From Isoetes taiwanensis (Eukaryota; Streptophyta; Lycopodiopsida; Isoetales; Isoetaceae), in NCBI GenBank assembly GCA_021234155.1, contig JAJEKV010000284.1:60001-124000 (forward strand): a stretch of 64,000 nt of DNA, given 5' to 3'. Shown here in pieces: positions 43,734 to 54,180 of this stretch (position 1 is the first letter of the stretch; each line of letters opens with the position of its first letter). A program made the translations under genes and the position numbers. The notes beneath the pieces are model-generated. The model was not told the DNA's origin. It saw only the letters and a program-made list of their open reading frames with translations, and searched no databases.

Positions 43734-45995
43734 ATGGACCCATCCAAGAGATCCAACCATCTGTTGCTCGTTATGCTGTTTCTGACTCTTCCAGTAATTC
43801 GTCCATCTCCAGTGGCCGGATTTAAGCTGACTAATTATATCGTCATCATGGACACCGCCAAAATGCCTGCAATTTTTGCCCACAGTCAGCTCTGGTATAC
43901 CACATTGGTAACCAAATTGATTCATGTCTACAACACCACTTTCCATGGATTTTCAGCCCAGTTGACTCCAGCCCAAGTTGCAGGCCTGACCAAACTGAAC
44001 GCATTTGTGTCAATTTTTGAAGATATGCTGTTGGATTTGCACACAACACACAGCCCAGAGTTTATGTCCCTAACTTCACCCTTTGGAATATGGCCAGAGT
44101 CTGACTATGGCAGTGAGGCAATCATTGGAGTAGTGGACAGTGGAGTATGGCCAGAGAGTCCAAGTTTTAGGGATACAGGATTAGGGCCAGTGCCTTCAAA
44201 ATGGACAGGAATATGTGAATCTGGAAGTGAGTTTAATGATTCAAACTGCAACAACAAATTAATTGGGGCTAGGTATTACTATCAAGGATACGAGGCGATG
44301 GCAGGAGGAATGAATTGGAGCACAGAGTACAGATCTGCAAGGGATAGTGATGGCCATGGGACTCATACAGCATCCACAGCAGCTGGAAATTATGTTGTAA
44401 ATGCAAGCATGGATGGCCTTGCACAGGGTACTGCCAGAGGCATGGCACCAAAGGCCAGAATTGCTGCTTACAAAGCATGCTGGACAGAGGGCTGCTCAGT
44501 CTCTGATATTGTGGCTGCAATTGATCAGGCAGTTTCGGACGGCGTCGATGTCATTTCCATGTCATTGGGTGCTCCTGCTTCATCTTATTCCGATGATCCC
44601 ATTTCAATTGCAACATTTGGTGCAGTGAAACATGGTGTCTTTTTCTCAGCCTCAGCTGGAAATAGTGGACCAACTCCTTGGTCTGTTACTAACTCTGCAC
44701 CTTGGATTGCTACGGTTGCAGCTGGCACTTTGGATCGAGGTTTCCCCTCTGCTGTAGTGCTTGGAAATGGGCAGACTTATTCTGGTCAGTCATTTTACAC
44801 TGGAAAAGGATTAACACCTCAGATTCCTCTTGTTTTTTCCAGTCTGTGCACACCAAAATCTTTGAATCCTAGATTAGTTAAAGGAAAAATAGTTGTCTGT
44901 GGAAGTGAAGGCGCAAATTATTCATCAGTTGCAAGAGGAATCGCAGTCTCAGATGCAGGAGGGGTGGGGATTATAGTCATTATGCCTCCAGTAAGAGGGA
45001 AAAGTGTATTTCCTGCAAAATACACAATTCCTGGAATATCAATCACTTACTCAAGTGGATTAGCATTGCAGAACTACATTAGATCAGCAAAAAAATTGGC
45101 CACTGCCGGCATCCACTTCTATGGGACAGTGATAGGATCAAAACCTGCTCCTCAGGTGGCCTTTTTCTCATCTAGAGGTCCTAATAGTATCACTCCTGCA
45201 GTGTTAAAACCAGATATCATTGCCCCTGGTGTGAACATTTTAGCAGCATGGCCAGAAAACGTTGCACCATCGGATTTGCATAATGATCCGACAAGAGTTG
45301 GTTTTAATATAATCTCAGGAACTTCCATGTCATGCCCTCATATAAGTGGAATTTCTGCTCTCATCAGGGCTGCTCATCCTGGATGGAGCCCTGCTGCTGT
45401 AAAATCTGCCCTGATGACCACTGCTTACATCACTGATAACAGCGGAGCAAATATTTCTGAAGCATCCACTGGCCAACTGGCTGATGCATTTGCATATGGA
45501 GCAGGCCATGTAAACCCACAGCAGGCGTTATCTCCTGGTCTTATTTATGATCTAACAACACAAGATTACATCAATTTTTTATGCAGTCAGGGCTACGGTA
45601 TTATAGAAATTTGGCAGATTACTCAGGATTTTTCGGCATCGTGCCCTGCCGAAAGACCGCGATCTGAGGATTTCAACTATCCATCCTTGACTGCTGTGTT
45701 TCCTGGGAGCGCAGCAGGAGTTGTGGTGTCTACCATGTTTAGAAGAACGGTGACCAATGTGGGTGATATCAGTACCACTTACTCTGCCAAGGTTGTGGCC
45801 CCTACTGGAATGAACATTACAGTGACTCCTCCTCTGCTTGTATTTTCAGACCTCAGCCGTACCTTAACATTTGAGGTTAATGTCACTGTTCTAGGCCAAG
45901 CTTCCAACTCGGCTCTTACAGGGGCGTTGATTTGGTCCGATGAGATCCATCAAGTCCGAAGCCCAATAACAATATTGTTCACACCCTCGTCCTGA
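43734..45995 (+). CDS. Subtilisin-like serine protease (subtilase), intronless
   Basis: A 753-residue preproprotein, the usual length for plant subtilases (S8, SBT). Residues 1-29 are a signal peptide (LLLVMLFLTLP, then VAG). An I9 propeptide (about 34-105) reads YIVIMDTAKMP and HVYNTTFHGFSAQLT. The catalytic triad is intact: D135 in VVDSGVWPES, H208 in DGHGTHT, S531 in GTSMSCPH, with oxyanion N310 in SASAGNSGP. A protease-associated insert covers about 340-465. A fibronectin III-like C-terminal domain (about 650-750) has RTVTNVGD and PPLLVFS. The product should be secreted to the apoplast. The propeptide lacks the usual H-x-S-x-L-x-S-x-L form (SQLWYTTLVTKLIHVYNTTF instead) but keeps FSAQLT. 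The gene has no introns and a short leader. An AATAAA-type signal lies at about 46029. It is the best-preserved gene here and probably functional. Confidence 0.97.
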   Translation: MDPSKRSNHLLLVMLFLTLPVIRPSPVAGFKLTNYIVIMDTAKMPAIFAHSQLWYTTLVTKLIHVYNTTFHGFSAQLTPAQVAGLTKLNAFVSIFEDMLLDLHTTHSPEFMSLTSPFGIWPESDYGSEAIIGVVDSGVWPESPSFRDTGLGPVPSKWTGICESGSEFNDSNCNNKLIGARYYYQGYEAMAGGMNWSTEYRSARDSDGHGTHTASTAAGNYVVNASMDGLAQGTARGMAPKARIAAYKACWTEGCSVSDIVAAIDQAVSDGVDVISMSLGAPASSYSDDPISIATFGAVKHGVFFSASAGNSGPTPWSVTNSAPWIATVAAGTLDRGFPSAVVLGNGQTYSGQSFYTGKGLTPQIPLVFSSLCTPKSLNPRLVKGKIVVCGSEGANYSSVARGIAVSDAGGVGIIVIMPPVRGKSVFPAKYTIPGISITYSSGLALQNYIRSAKKLATAGIHFYGTVIGSKPAPQVAFFSSRGPNSITPAVLKPDIIAPGVNILAAWPENVAPSDLHNDPTRVGFNIISGTSMSCPHISGISALIRAAHPGWSPAAVKSALMTTAYITDNSGANISEASTGQLADAFAYGAGHVNPQQALSPGLIYDLTTQDYINFLCSQGYGIIEIWQITQDFSASCPAERPRSEDFNYPSLTAVFPGSAAGVVVSTMFRRTVTNVGDISTTYSAKVVAPTGMNITVTPPLLVFSDLSRTLTFEVNVTVLGQASNSALTGALIWSDEIHQVRSPITILFTPSS

Positions 45996-46028
45996 AAATA
46001 AGCAACGGAACAAGAAACAGAGTTCCAG

Positions 46029-46036
46029 AATAAAAC
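46029..46036 (+). terminator. Polyadenylation signal candidate
   Basis: GAATAAAAC, about 33 bp after the subtilase stop. Position and sequence fit a near-upstream element. Confidence 0.4.
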
Positions 46037-46199
46037 GCCACCATTAGTTCAGCAAGGTTCTGAAAAGTGTTTGTCACTTATAGTACCCAATAGTTCAATC
46101 AGGGTTTGCAAGGTGTTTGTCTCTTATAGCGCATAGTAAGAGTTTATAAATTAACGGTGTTAAAAGGCACTAGGAATGGCCCCAACGTTATGTTCGATT

Positions 46200-46410
46200 G
46201 TCTTATGTGTTTGATATCTTTTCTCTTCTATTCTCTAATGTTTATGCTCTCTTTCTCATTATATTCTTTCATCTCCATCTTATATGTCTATATTTGCTCT
46301 CTAATCTCTCCCTATTTTCTCTCTATTCTTTCTCTATCTCTTTGTTCTGTATTCTCTCTTTATTCTACTCTATTCTACATTTTCTCTCTCTCTCTCTTTC
46401 TTGACTACTA
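46200..46410. repeat. Pyrimidine-rich low-complexity stretch
   Basis: CT-rich sequence ending in a (CT)n run (tctctctctctctctttctt). Open frames here are compositional. Confidence 0.8.
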
Positions 46411-46535
46411 ACATTGAGATTACTAACTAATATTTTACCTTGGACAAAACCATTTTGGAGGAGATCAAAGGAAAAGGTAGGTACCTAAGCCTATCAAAAA
46501 GTTTCAAGGTGAATTGATTGGACCTTTGTTTGTAT

Positions 46536-46830
46536 CACTACAAGAGAATGATTGTTAAACGTCAAAAAAATCGTCAAATAGTCTTCACAAAATAGACAAC
46601 TGTCTGTATACTTCTGGCTGACGATTTGTCTGATAAATGTTACCTAACGCATAAAGGTAAGGTTAATCGTCAATTTAATCGTCAATTTAATCGTCGGTTC
46701 CCCTGACGATTTAGCGTTCCTGACGATTTAGCGTCAATATTATCGTCACCATACGTCAGCATTTTCGTCACAAAAAACGTCAGAAAAAACGTCACAAAAA
46801 TCGTTATAAAAAAGTCACAAAAATTGTCAT
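46536..46830 (+). mobile_element. CACTA-type transposon terminus
   Basis: CACTACAAGAGAATGATTGT at 46536 matches the 5' terminus of plant EnSpm/CACTA elements (CACTACAAGAAA-like). It is followed by about 15 TCGTCA or ACGTCA cores in both orientations (for example gacgatttagcgtc, aatcgtcaatttaatcgtca), as in the subterminal repeats bound by the transposase. The opposite end was not found, so the element may be truncated or end outside the region read here. Confidence 0.6.
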
Positions 46831-46889
46831 ATTCATCATTTTTCATTCTGCAATGGGGTATATTTACATTTTGTCTAAATTTGCATTTT

Positions 46890-47058
46890 GTCTACATTAT
46901 TGACTCCGAATTGTATTCAATCTTAGCATATAGTGTTGTGTATGGGTGGTTTTGCTTAATGGACTATCTCGTCCTCTAGGTTTTGAGTCCCATGTCACAG
47001 GTCCCTTGTATGTATCTTGATGTTTCTTGATAATAGATTGTCGTCCTTCAAAAAAAAA
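46890..47058 (+). mobile_element. LINE/SINE 3' tail remnant
   Basis: TAGATTGTCGTCCTTCAAAA followed by an A-run at 47047-47062 resembles the 3' end of the LINE at 17.3 kb (GTTTGTCATCCTTCAAAAAA). Only the tail part is identifiable. Confidence 0.45.
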
Positions 47059-47135
47059 AAAAATATAGTGCGGCTTGAATTTAATATGAATTTAAAAAGA
47101 AATAAGTGAAGAAGATAGGAAATAAATCAATAACA

Positions 47136-47775
47136 AGGTGCTTGCAATACTAGACACAATTTACCCTTATAGACTATACGATGGATTGAATGATGATAAT
47201 ATCAAATGAATATAACTTTAGATATTATAACTTAGTATTCTCGAGAGCCCATGCCTGTTAAACAGAACAGCTCAAAATCATCCAACCACCCTGTACAATA
47301 CTTCTTACCTTTATAGAGCATGGATCCGGCCGCTGTGGCTGGTTCCGGCCGCTTAGTGCCTCATTATATCAGTCTCCACCATCTTTGGTGGTTTCTATAA
47401 ATTCAAATAACAAATGGCTCCAAGCCATTGCACCAAAATATTGCAACCCTAATATTAACAAGGTGCTTGCAATACTAGACACAATATACCCTTATAGGCT
47501 ATACCATGGATTGAATGATGACAATATCAAATGAATATAACTTCAGATATTATAACTTAGTATTCCTGAGAGCCCATGCCTATTCAACAGAACAGCTCAA
47601 AATCCAACCACCATGTACAATACTTCTTATCTTTATAGGGCATGGATCCAGTCGCTATGGCTGGTTCCGGCCGCTTAGTGCCTCGTTGTATCAGTCTCCA
47701 CCATCTTTGGTGGTTTCTATAAATTCAAATAACAAATGGCTCCAAACCATTGCACCAAAGTATTGCAATCCTAAT
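47136..47775. repeat. Tandem 325-bp repeat next to Copia
   Basis: Units at 47136-47460 and 47461-47775 share over 90% of bases (aaggtgcttgcaatactaga at both starts, ctggttccggccgcttagtg, caccatctttggtggtttct). They lie at the 3' side of the minus-strand Copia coding region and could be part of its LTR, duplicated in place. Confidence 0.8.
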
Positions 47776-47894
47776 TAATATCAAATAACCATTGTCATTT
47801 GTTCCCTTGCAACCATGCTTATTTCAATATTCACTGAGTTGCTATCATCCCTGTGCTTAACTATATTGTACTAAATAATTTGCATGAACTTCCT

Positions 47895-49284
47895 TCATTC
47901 CCCTTTCATGCTAATTTCCTTTGCATCATTTAAGTCTGGAATTCCCAGTCTGTCTTTGAATTTCTGAAATTTAAACTCTGATAGTCCTTTAGTTAATACA
48001 TCTGCCACTTGCTCATGTGTAGAAATGTATTCAACTGTCACCACACCTTTTGCAACCATTTCCCTAATAAAATGAACATGCAGTTCAATGTGCTTGGTTC
48101 TTTGATATAACACTGGATTCCTTGTAATTGCAATGCAGCTTAAGCTATCAGAATAAAATATTGTAGGCAACTTCTGAACAACCTTTAGCTTATTGAGTAA
48201 CCGTCTGACCCATGCAATTTCCTTCGCAGCAAGAGTTGTTGAGTTGTATTCTGCTTCAGCTGTGGATATGGCAACACTTGATTGTTTCTTGCTTTTCCAA
48301 GTAATGACAGCTCCTCCTAGCATCAAGCAAAATCCAGATGTAGATTTTCTTGTGTCAATGTTACTACCCTAATCAACATCAGCATATCCTTTGAGCACCA
48401 AGTTATTATTGTTAAATGTTAACCCATGATTCTATGTATGCTTTAGATATCTCAAAACTCATTTTGCAATGGTCCAATATTGCTTGCCTGGATGATTACT
48501 GAACCTGCTCAACAAGTTGACTATGAAAGCTATTCTGGTCTGGTACAATTTGAAATGTACAGCAAACATCCAATAAGTTCCATGTATGGGACCTTTTCCA
48601 TTTCCAGTAATTCATCCTGAGTTTTAGGATTGTGGTCACTTGACAGTTTTAAGCCTTGAATGATTGGTGTTCTGGCAACATTACAATCCTGCATATTGAA
48701 TCTTTTAAGCATGCCTACTATATTACTCGTTTGAGTAATTTTCAAGATCTCTTAATACTTCCATGCCCAAGAATTTCTTAATTTCCCCTAGATCTGTCAT
48801 TCTGAATTTTCTGGTCAGAATTTGCTTACACTGATTACGTATTTCAGTGTCACTTAGTACTAGAATGTTGTCATCTACATACAAGGCTAGTATACAGAAC
48901 TGGATTCCTTGCTAAGAATGTATAGATTCCCATCATTCCGGAATTTGGTAAATTCTTGATCTAGTAGATATTTATCTATGCATTGATACCACATTCTGGG
49001 AGATTGTTTGAGCTCATACACTGCACGATAGAGTTTCCATACCATGCCTTCCCCTGGAGTTTTGAATCCTGGAGCCTGCCTCATGTAAACATCATCATTT
49101 AATTCAGCATTTAAAAATGTTGTGCTTACATCCATGTGACGTATATCCAGGTTATGTGCATTGGCAAATGTCACTATAGGAGAGAGGGTCTCCTCATAAT
49201 CTATCCCTTCCCTTTGAGTATATCCTTGTGCAATCAGTCTTGCCTTGAACTTTTCCTCATCTTTTGTACAACCATTTGCTGCCT
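47895..49284 (-). mobile_element. Ty1/Copia retrotransposon remnant (RT and RNase H)
   Basis: On the minus strand: RT pieces FKARLIAQGYTQREGIDYEE, LDIRHMDVSTTFLNAEL, VYMRQAPGF, VWKLYRAVYELKQSPRMW, then YMELIGCLLYISNCTRPE, and RNase H with SKKQSSVAISTAEAEYNS, KEIAWVRRLLNKL, FYSDSLSCIAITRNPVLYQ, RTKHIELHVHFIREMV. All are standard Copia Pol blocks in order. GAG, protease and integrase are missing, several stops and frameshifts break the RT, and the homology ends at about 49284. A purine-rich stretch at 47886-47910 (GAAAGGGGAATGAAGGAAG on minus) is a polypurine-tract candidate. Confidence 0.9.
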
Positions 49285-50270
49285 ATCAGGGATAGGTTCA
49301 ATACTGTATACGTTTTATACTCAATACGTATTATTCGAACAATACGGCATCGGATATGCAAAAAAAAAAAATTTAAAAAAAAAAATATATCGAATTTTTC
49401 ACGTAAGCGAGATACACTAGAATGTCAGTAAGAGGGGTTTTAAACCCCTAGTATACATACAAAAACATCGAGAAAAAACCCCCTTCCACACACGCACTAG
49501 GTTTATACGGGTGTTCTGTGTGAATCCCCCGGGCCTCCTGCTTCTGCCATGATCCATTCTGCCATCTAATTCAGGGTTTAATTCAATGGTTTCCTTTAAT
49601 TTTTCTACCTCTATCCTTCCTTTCTTCTAGTCTTGTTGATGTTCTACATTATCAAGTTGAGCTATCTGAGTAGTATTCAGGGTAGCCCTTAAGGACGAAA
49701 GTTCGCCAAAAGGCTATTTTTTAAGGGTATCGAGAAATTTTGATGCTATGATTTAGTAGGGCCCGTTATAGATGAAAAAAATAAAATTAGACAACTTTTC
49801 TACAAACAAATCTCACTCCATTTGAAAATTCGCCACATCCACTAAGCGTCATAACTATGGATTCGCCTTATCCTCTACCCTCCTCCTCAAAAGATTTCTT
49901 AAGGAATGCTTAAGAGCTATTTTTGTAGCTATCTACTTATTTATTTAAAATGTTTTTTTCTGGTTCGCTAACGCCGGCGTAATGCTTTTTCTGGCCGCTA
50001 ACACCATTTTTTAAGTTTCCGGCCATATATTTTTCGAATATTTTTTCTCGAATCGTTTTTCTTACAGGGAGTAAGGCGTTAGTTTTGATGGGCAGCCAAG
50101 ATCATGGGGCGGTAATCTCCTCCGCCTTCCATGATTAGGGAAATGGGGTTTAAATTCAAGGGAATTTTAGTGGGTCTAAAACAAGTTTATGTTGTTTAGA
50201 GATCGCTCCTGGATTTCGCCACAAGCAGTATGTTTTTGGTCCATTTCTCCTCCGGCTCCATGCTTTCTCT
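49285..50270. other. Intergenic DNA with short hairpins
   Basis: Contains GTAT/ATAC-rich sequence at 49300-49345, A-runs, and a palindrome aggggttttaaacccct at about 49433-49449. No gene recognised. Confidence 0.4.
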
Positions 50271-50289
50271 CTCTTTTTTTTTTTTTTGC

Positions 50290-50449
50290 AGCTTGAAGAG
50301 TATTCGGATAGAGAAAGTGTCCATGTAAACTTTTTTCAAAGAAGCTTAGCCAGTGTTGGCCAAGAAGCTGCCCAGTTTCAGAATAGAAAGCTACAAAGAA
50401 CTCAGTATTCGAAAATCCCACCAGAACTTGCTTCACTGTTAAAAGGCAT
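50290..50449 (+). pseudogene. Exon of an unrecognised gene
   Basis: After a T-run and TTTTGCAG acceptor the frame reads LEEYSDRESVHVNFFQRSLA, SVGQEAAQFQNRKLQRTQ, YSKIPPELASLLKGMQ. It is clearly protein-like (helical, charged) and ends near GGCATGCAG. No family recognised and no adjacent exons were placed. Confidence 0.4.
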
Positions 50450-50899
50450 GCAGGGTTTCTATTTCTAGTATGTCTGCTCAGTCCTTTGCATTTCGTATTT
50501 CTCTATTTTTCTGTAATTCTTCTCTTTGAACACAGCAGCCCTTTGCATTTCCCTGTTTTGCCGCTTCTAGATGTGGAGCAACAACGATTATACAAGATTT
50601 GGGTACTTCTCTGATACGAAGTTGTTTCAATCTCATATCTCTTGATTATATTTTGGTTCATGGTTTGCAACGACATCTGATCTGTAAGGTTTTGTAGTGA
50701 CAGGAAATTTTGGCGCAAATCACAGGAGGTGTAAGATTGTGAAAGATTGGGGCAAATTCCAGGAGGAAATCTCGGCCAAAGGTGGTATTTCTGGTTGAAG
50801 ACACAGAGCTGAATCACAATTGCAAAGAGATGTCAGTAGAAGGAGAAACTGCTCTTTTATCTGCTTGGGTTCTCGAGTGGTTGTGCAGGAAAGTCATTA

Positions 50900-52560
50900 C
50901 TGAGGGGGAATCCCTTTAAACAGGTATTGCAGCAGAGCTGTTGCTAAGAGAAGCCTGAGATATTGCCCAGAGACTGACAGCACTTGGTCATTCTTTTTTA
51001 CAGACGAATTGGGGTGGTTTTTTAATTCACATACTCAAAAAAGCATGTGGGCGACACATGTGCTGCACAGGTGCTGACTGCCCTTCATTGCCCTTCAAAC
51101 TGCCCTTCATTGCCCCTCCATAGCCCTTCATTGCCCTTCAAAAAATCATGAGTGTTTTCTATTATATAAAGGATATAATGAGCATATTAGTGATGCAAAT
51201 GATGATGACATAAATTATTTGGTGAAGGTGCTTATATGTGCTGTGATGGTCAAAAAACTGGGTAGGTCAATAAAAAAGTTACCCATTGTTGGAGCTGGCA
51301 GCCTAAAAATGATCAAGGTAATTTAAGATCTGTATTTTGCAAATGCAAGTGAACCTTTTTTAACATGTCGACAGACATATGATTTGTTGCTTCCTGCATG
51401 CAAAATCTTTTCCCTTTACCATGGAAAAGGATAGCATGTTCCTCTAGATCATATCATTTTAGTCATATCCTTGCCCTTCAAGTAGCTTTTGAACTTTGAT
51501 GATTACAAGAGCATCCCAGAATATCTTCTCTTAGCCCAGTGCACCTAGCTCCCTTCTATTGATTTGGCTTTGTGGGAACGAGGAGAAAGATAAACACCAG
51601 AACTGATATCCAACTCTGATACTCAACTGATATTTGTCTCTGATATTTTCTATTCCTTTTTCGACTACAGAACCTGCCTTAGAAAGTTATCATACCTTAG
51701 ACATGTTGAAGTTGAATATCATCCCAAATGTTTTCTTGCCATAAAACAATAACATGCTCCAAACAAAACTACCTGCTACAAAATGGCAAGCAGCAGAGGG
51801 TTCAAGAAAGTTGGGAAGGTCTAAATTAATTATTACTACAGGTTGCTATTTTTCAATGTTACTCCTTTCTGTTTGTATTTACTTACTCCATGGCAAGCAA
51901 CGTAATGCAGTAATATATAAAACCTGCTTTTTTTCTAACATTAAAATGGAAAACTTTTTGCAGTATCAAATCCGTGAGTTTCAAAGAGTTGAAATCAGAC
52001 GTGGTGAGCTAGAATTTAGCAGAGTATTTGGCAAACATGTACATCAAGTATAATTGTGTTGGAAATGAATTTCCAATCACTACTGGCTTATGCAAATTTT
52101 ATTTGGTGCAGGAGGTAACGTTATGGGTCTGTATTATGCAGGTTTGTGTATTTTGATGGAGACATATTTTTCTATATGATGTAGTTGCAAATTTGAGATT
52201 CTGCGGATACTTGCCTTCTTTGTGCAGACTAGGTCTTTGTTTTGGTTTTCAAAGCGGATTTGAAGGGTTTTCTGAAAGATAAAAGAGAAGACATTGCCAA
52301 ACAACAATCTTTCATCGTACTTTTCTTGGATGCTTTTGTGGAAAAATAAGAAGGCATATTCATGGCATTTTTACTGAACTTTGCGAATTTTCAGAAACAT
52401 CTCTCTTCAAGTATTTGCTTTTTCTTTTTTTTTTCCACTATTGCTTATGAAATTGTGTTTTTTAATGTTGGCTCAAATAGTTCAGAAGAGAAAGTTCATT
52501 GGCTCCATGTATGCATGATCTATGGATCATATCAACCGCTGGCTTTTAACAAGGTCAATA
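50900..52560. other. No convincing gene
   Basis: Includes a run of ccttcattgcccttc words (51083-51140; cattgcccttcaaactgccc) that forms a short degenerate tandem repeat. The rest is AT-rich with small frames. Confidence 0.45.
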
Positions 52561-52602
52561 TCCTACATTTAGTTGTAACTGTATACAGCTTGCAAATGGA
52601 GA

Positions 52603-52867
52603 GACATGACAGATTCAATGTAAAAAAGTTATATAGTTGAATTTGAAGGATCCAAAGTGTGTGATTCTGTTTTATGATAATGCAATTTTGTCGGATTGGT
52701 CTTTTGGACTTTTTTATCTTCTGTTTCACATTCAGGGACATGACGGATTCTGCGTAGCAGAGTTATATAGTTGAATTTGAAGGATCCAAAGCGTGATTAT
52801 GTTTTATGGTAATGCAGTTTCTGGCAGATTGGGCTTTTGGACTTTTCTATCTTCTGTTTCACGTTCC
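52603..52867. repeat. 134-bp tandem duplication
   Basis: Units from 52603 and 52737 share gacatgac(a/g)gattc, gttatatagttgaatttgaa, ggatccaaag and ttggactttt(t/c)tatctt. About 85-90% identical. Confidence 0.85.
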
Positions 52868-53477
52868 AATTTAGTTCTAGAATATGGTGTATTTAAGTCA
52901 CGAAATTTGATTTTGGGTTATTCTGGTGTTGCTATGTGGCAACCATGATAGTTGAGTCTACCATTCTGGGCTTACACTCTGCGCTTACACGGTACAACAG
53001 GTTTTAGTGTTTAAACAACACGTTTCTAAAATTAAGTTTTGCATCCATATTTCGTTTCTCATGCATCATTGAAATTATATGATGGTTTTATTTGGATTTA
53101 AGTCGCTTTGATTACAATAGAAGTACCATATTATATGATGTATAATCATAATGATCCGACCACTTACCATGTAATAATATATGGATGATTTTACAACCAT
53201 CCACACATACAAACATCATGGTCAATTTAACTCTTCGCAAATGTACTTCATGGTCATGCACCTTGAATGACTGGAGAAGTCAATCCATTTCCTAATTTGA
53301 TATACTCTTGGGTATATAATGCTAACAAAATGGAAGTTGGATGCGTTTTTGCATGTGGTGTCACCACGTGCTACCTCTCTACAACCCAGAATGGAAATCG
53401 TCCCAATGATTTTGCCAAGTAGGTCAAGATAACCAGACAAAGAGGTAAAAGATCCAGCATGTTTTCTGCTTTCATAC

Positions 53478-53524
53478 CTGATAACTTTGAGAGCAAAGAT
53501 TGGAGTTTGATCTGGCCGGATCTG
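53478..53524 (-). pseudogene. Small exon candidate, unassigned
   Basis: On the minus strand a CAG acceptor (TTTTTTTCTGCAG) is followed by IRPDQTPIFALKVIR and then a GTATGAAAG donor. The upstream frame (QVHHFFLQ) is also open. The sequence looks coding, but the family is not recognised. Confidence 0.35.
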
Positions 53525-53703
53525 CAGAAAAAAATGATGGACCTGTGACAAATATACACAAAAAAAAATGCAATGAGTTGGTCATTCTCCTCCTACAAGT
53601 ATAATTCCACAAAAGCATGTTTCAATGCAAATGCATTTTTGTTAGGGTGCGAAGCTATTGTAAATTGAACATGGTGAGGCAAGTACTTCGTACATCTTAT
53701 ATT

Positions 53704-54180
53704 ACTAGTAACGGTGCCCAGCGTTGCTGGGCATAACTTGGAAGTATGCAAATCTTTTGACCGCAATGGGAAAGGCGTGTAATAATCCTATTTTTGTAAC
53801 CTTTCATTATAACAAAAATATCTAAAGATTTAACAACGTTTAAAAGCAACTTAGCTTCTTCATGTTAGATAGTGCTGCATCGGTATCTCTAGAAGCTTTG
53901 AATAGAACAACACGGTGCTTGTTCATGGGGAACCTGAGTGTGAGTAGAGTGTTCATCTCAGCAGGTTTTAAGGTGAGGCTATAGTCAATGTCTATTACTC
54001 TTTGTGAGGTCGGGCATAAGGTGGGACATTGTAAATGATGAACTGGAGTTATCATCCTCAGTATAGCTAAAGTCATAGCTACATGCTCAAAATGTTGTGG
54101 TGAAACACTAATGTCAAAATATGAATTCAAATTTAGTATGTGAATATTGTCGGATTCTTATGAAGTTGAACATTAATAAT
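53704..54180 (-). mobile_element. Helitron 3' region (E2)
   Basis: 3' end on the minus strand is GCCCAGCAACGCTGGGCACC, GTTACTAGT (hairpin then CTAGT). About 250 bp of subterminal sequence aligns with E3 at 55153-55400. A minus-strand frame (53840-54130) ends FPMNKHRVVLFKASRDTDAA, and the E3 copy keeps much of it (AMNKHHVVLLKALRDIDATL), so this stretch was coding in an ancestor. The product is unknown. The 5' border is not identified. Confidence 0.65.

Noticed and set aside
43707-44628. Frames overlapping the subtilase on both strands
   Set aside because: Shadows of the real coding frame, whose catalytic motifs are decisive.
46157-46411. Hydrophobic 84-residue frame after the subtilase
   Set aside because: Pyrimidine-rich low-complexity DNA; the residues are Ser/Leu/Phe by composition.
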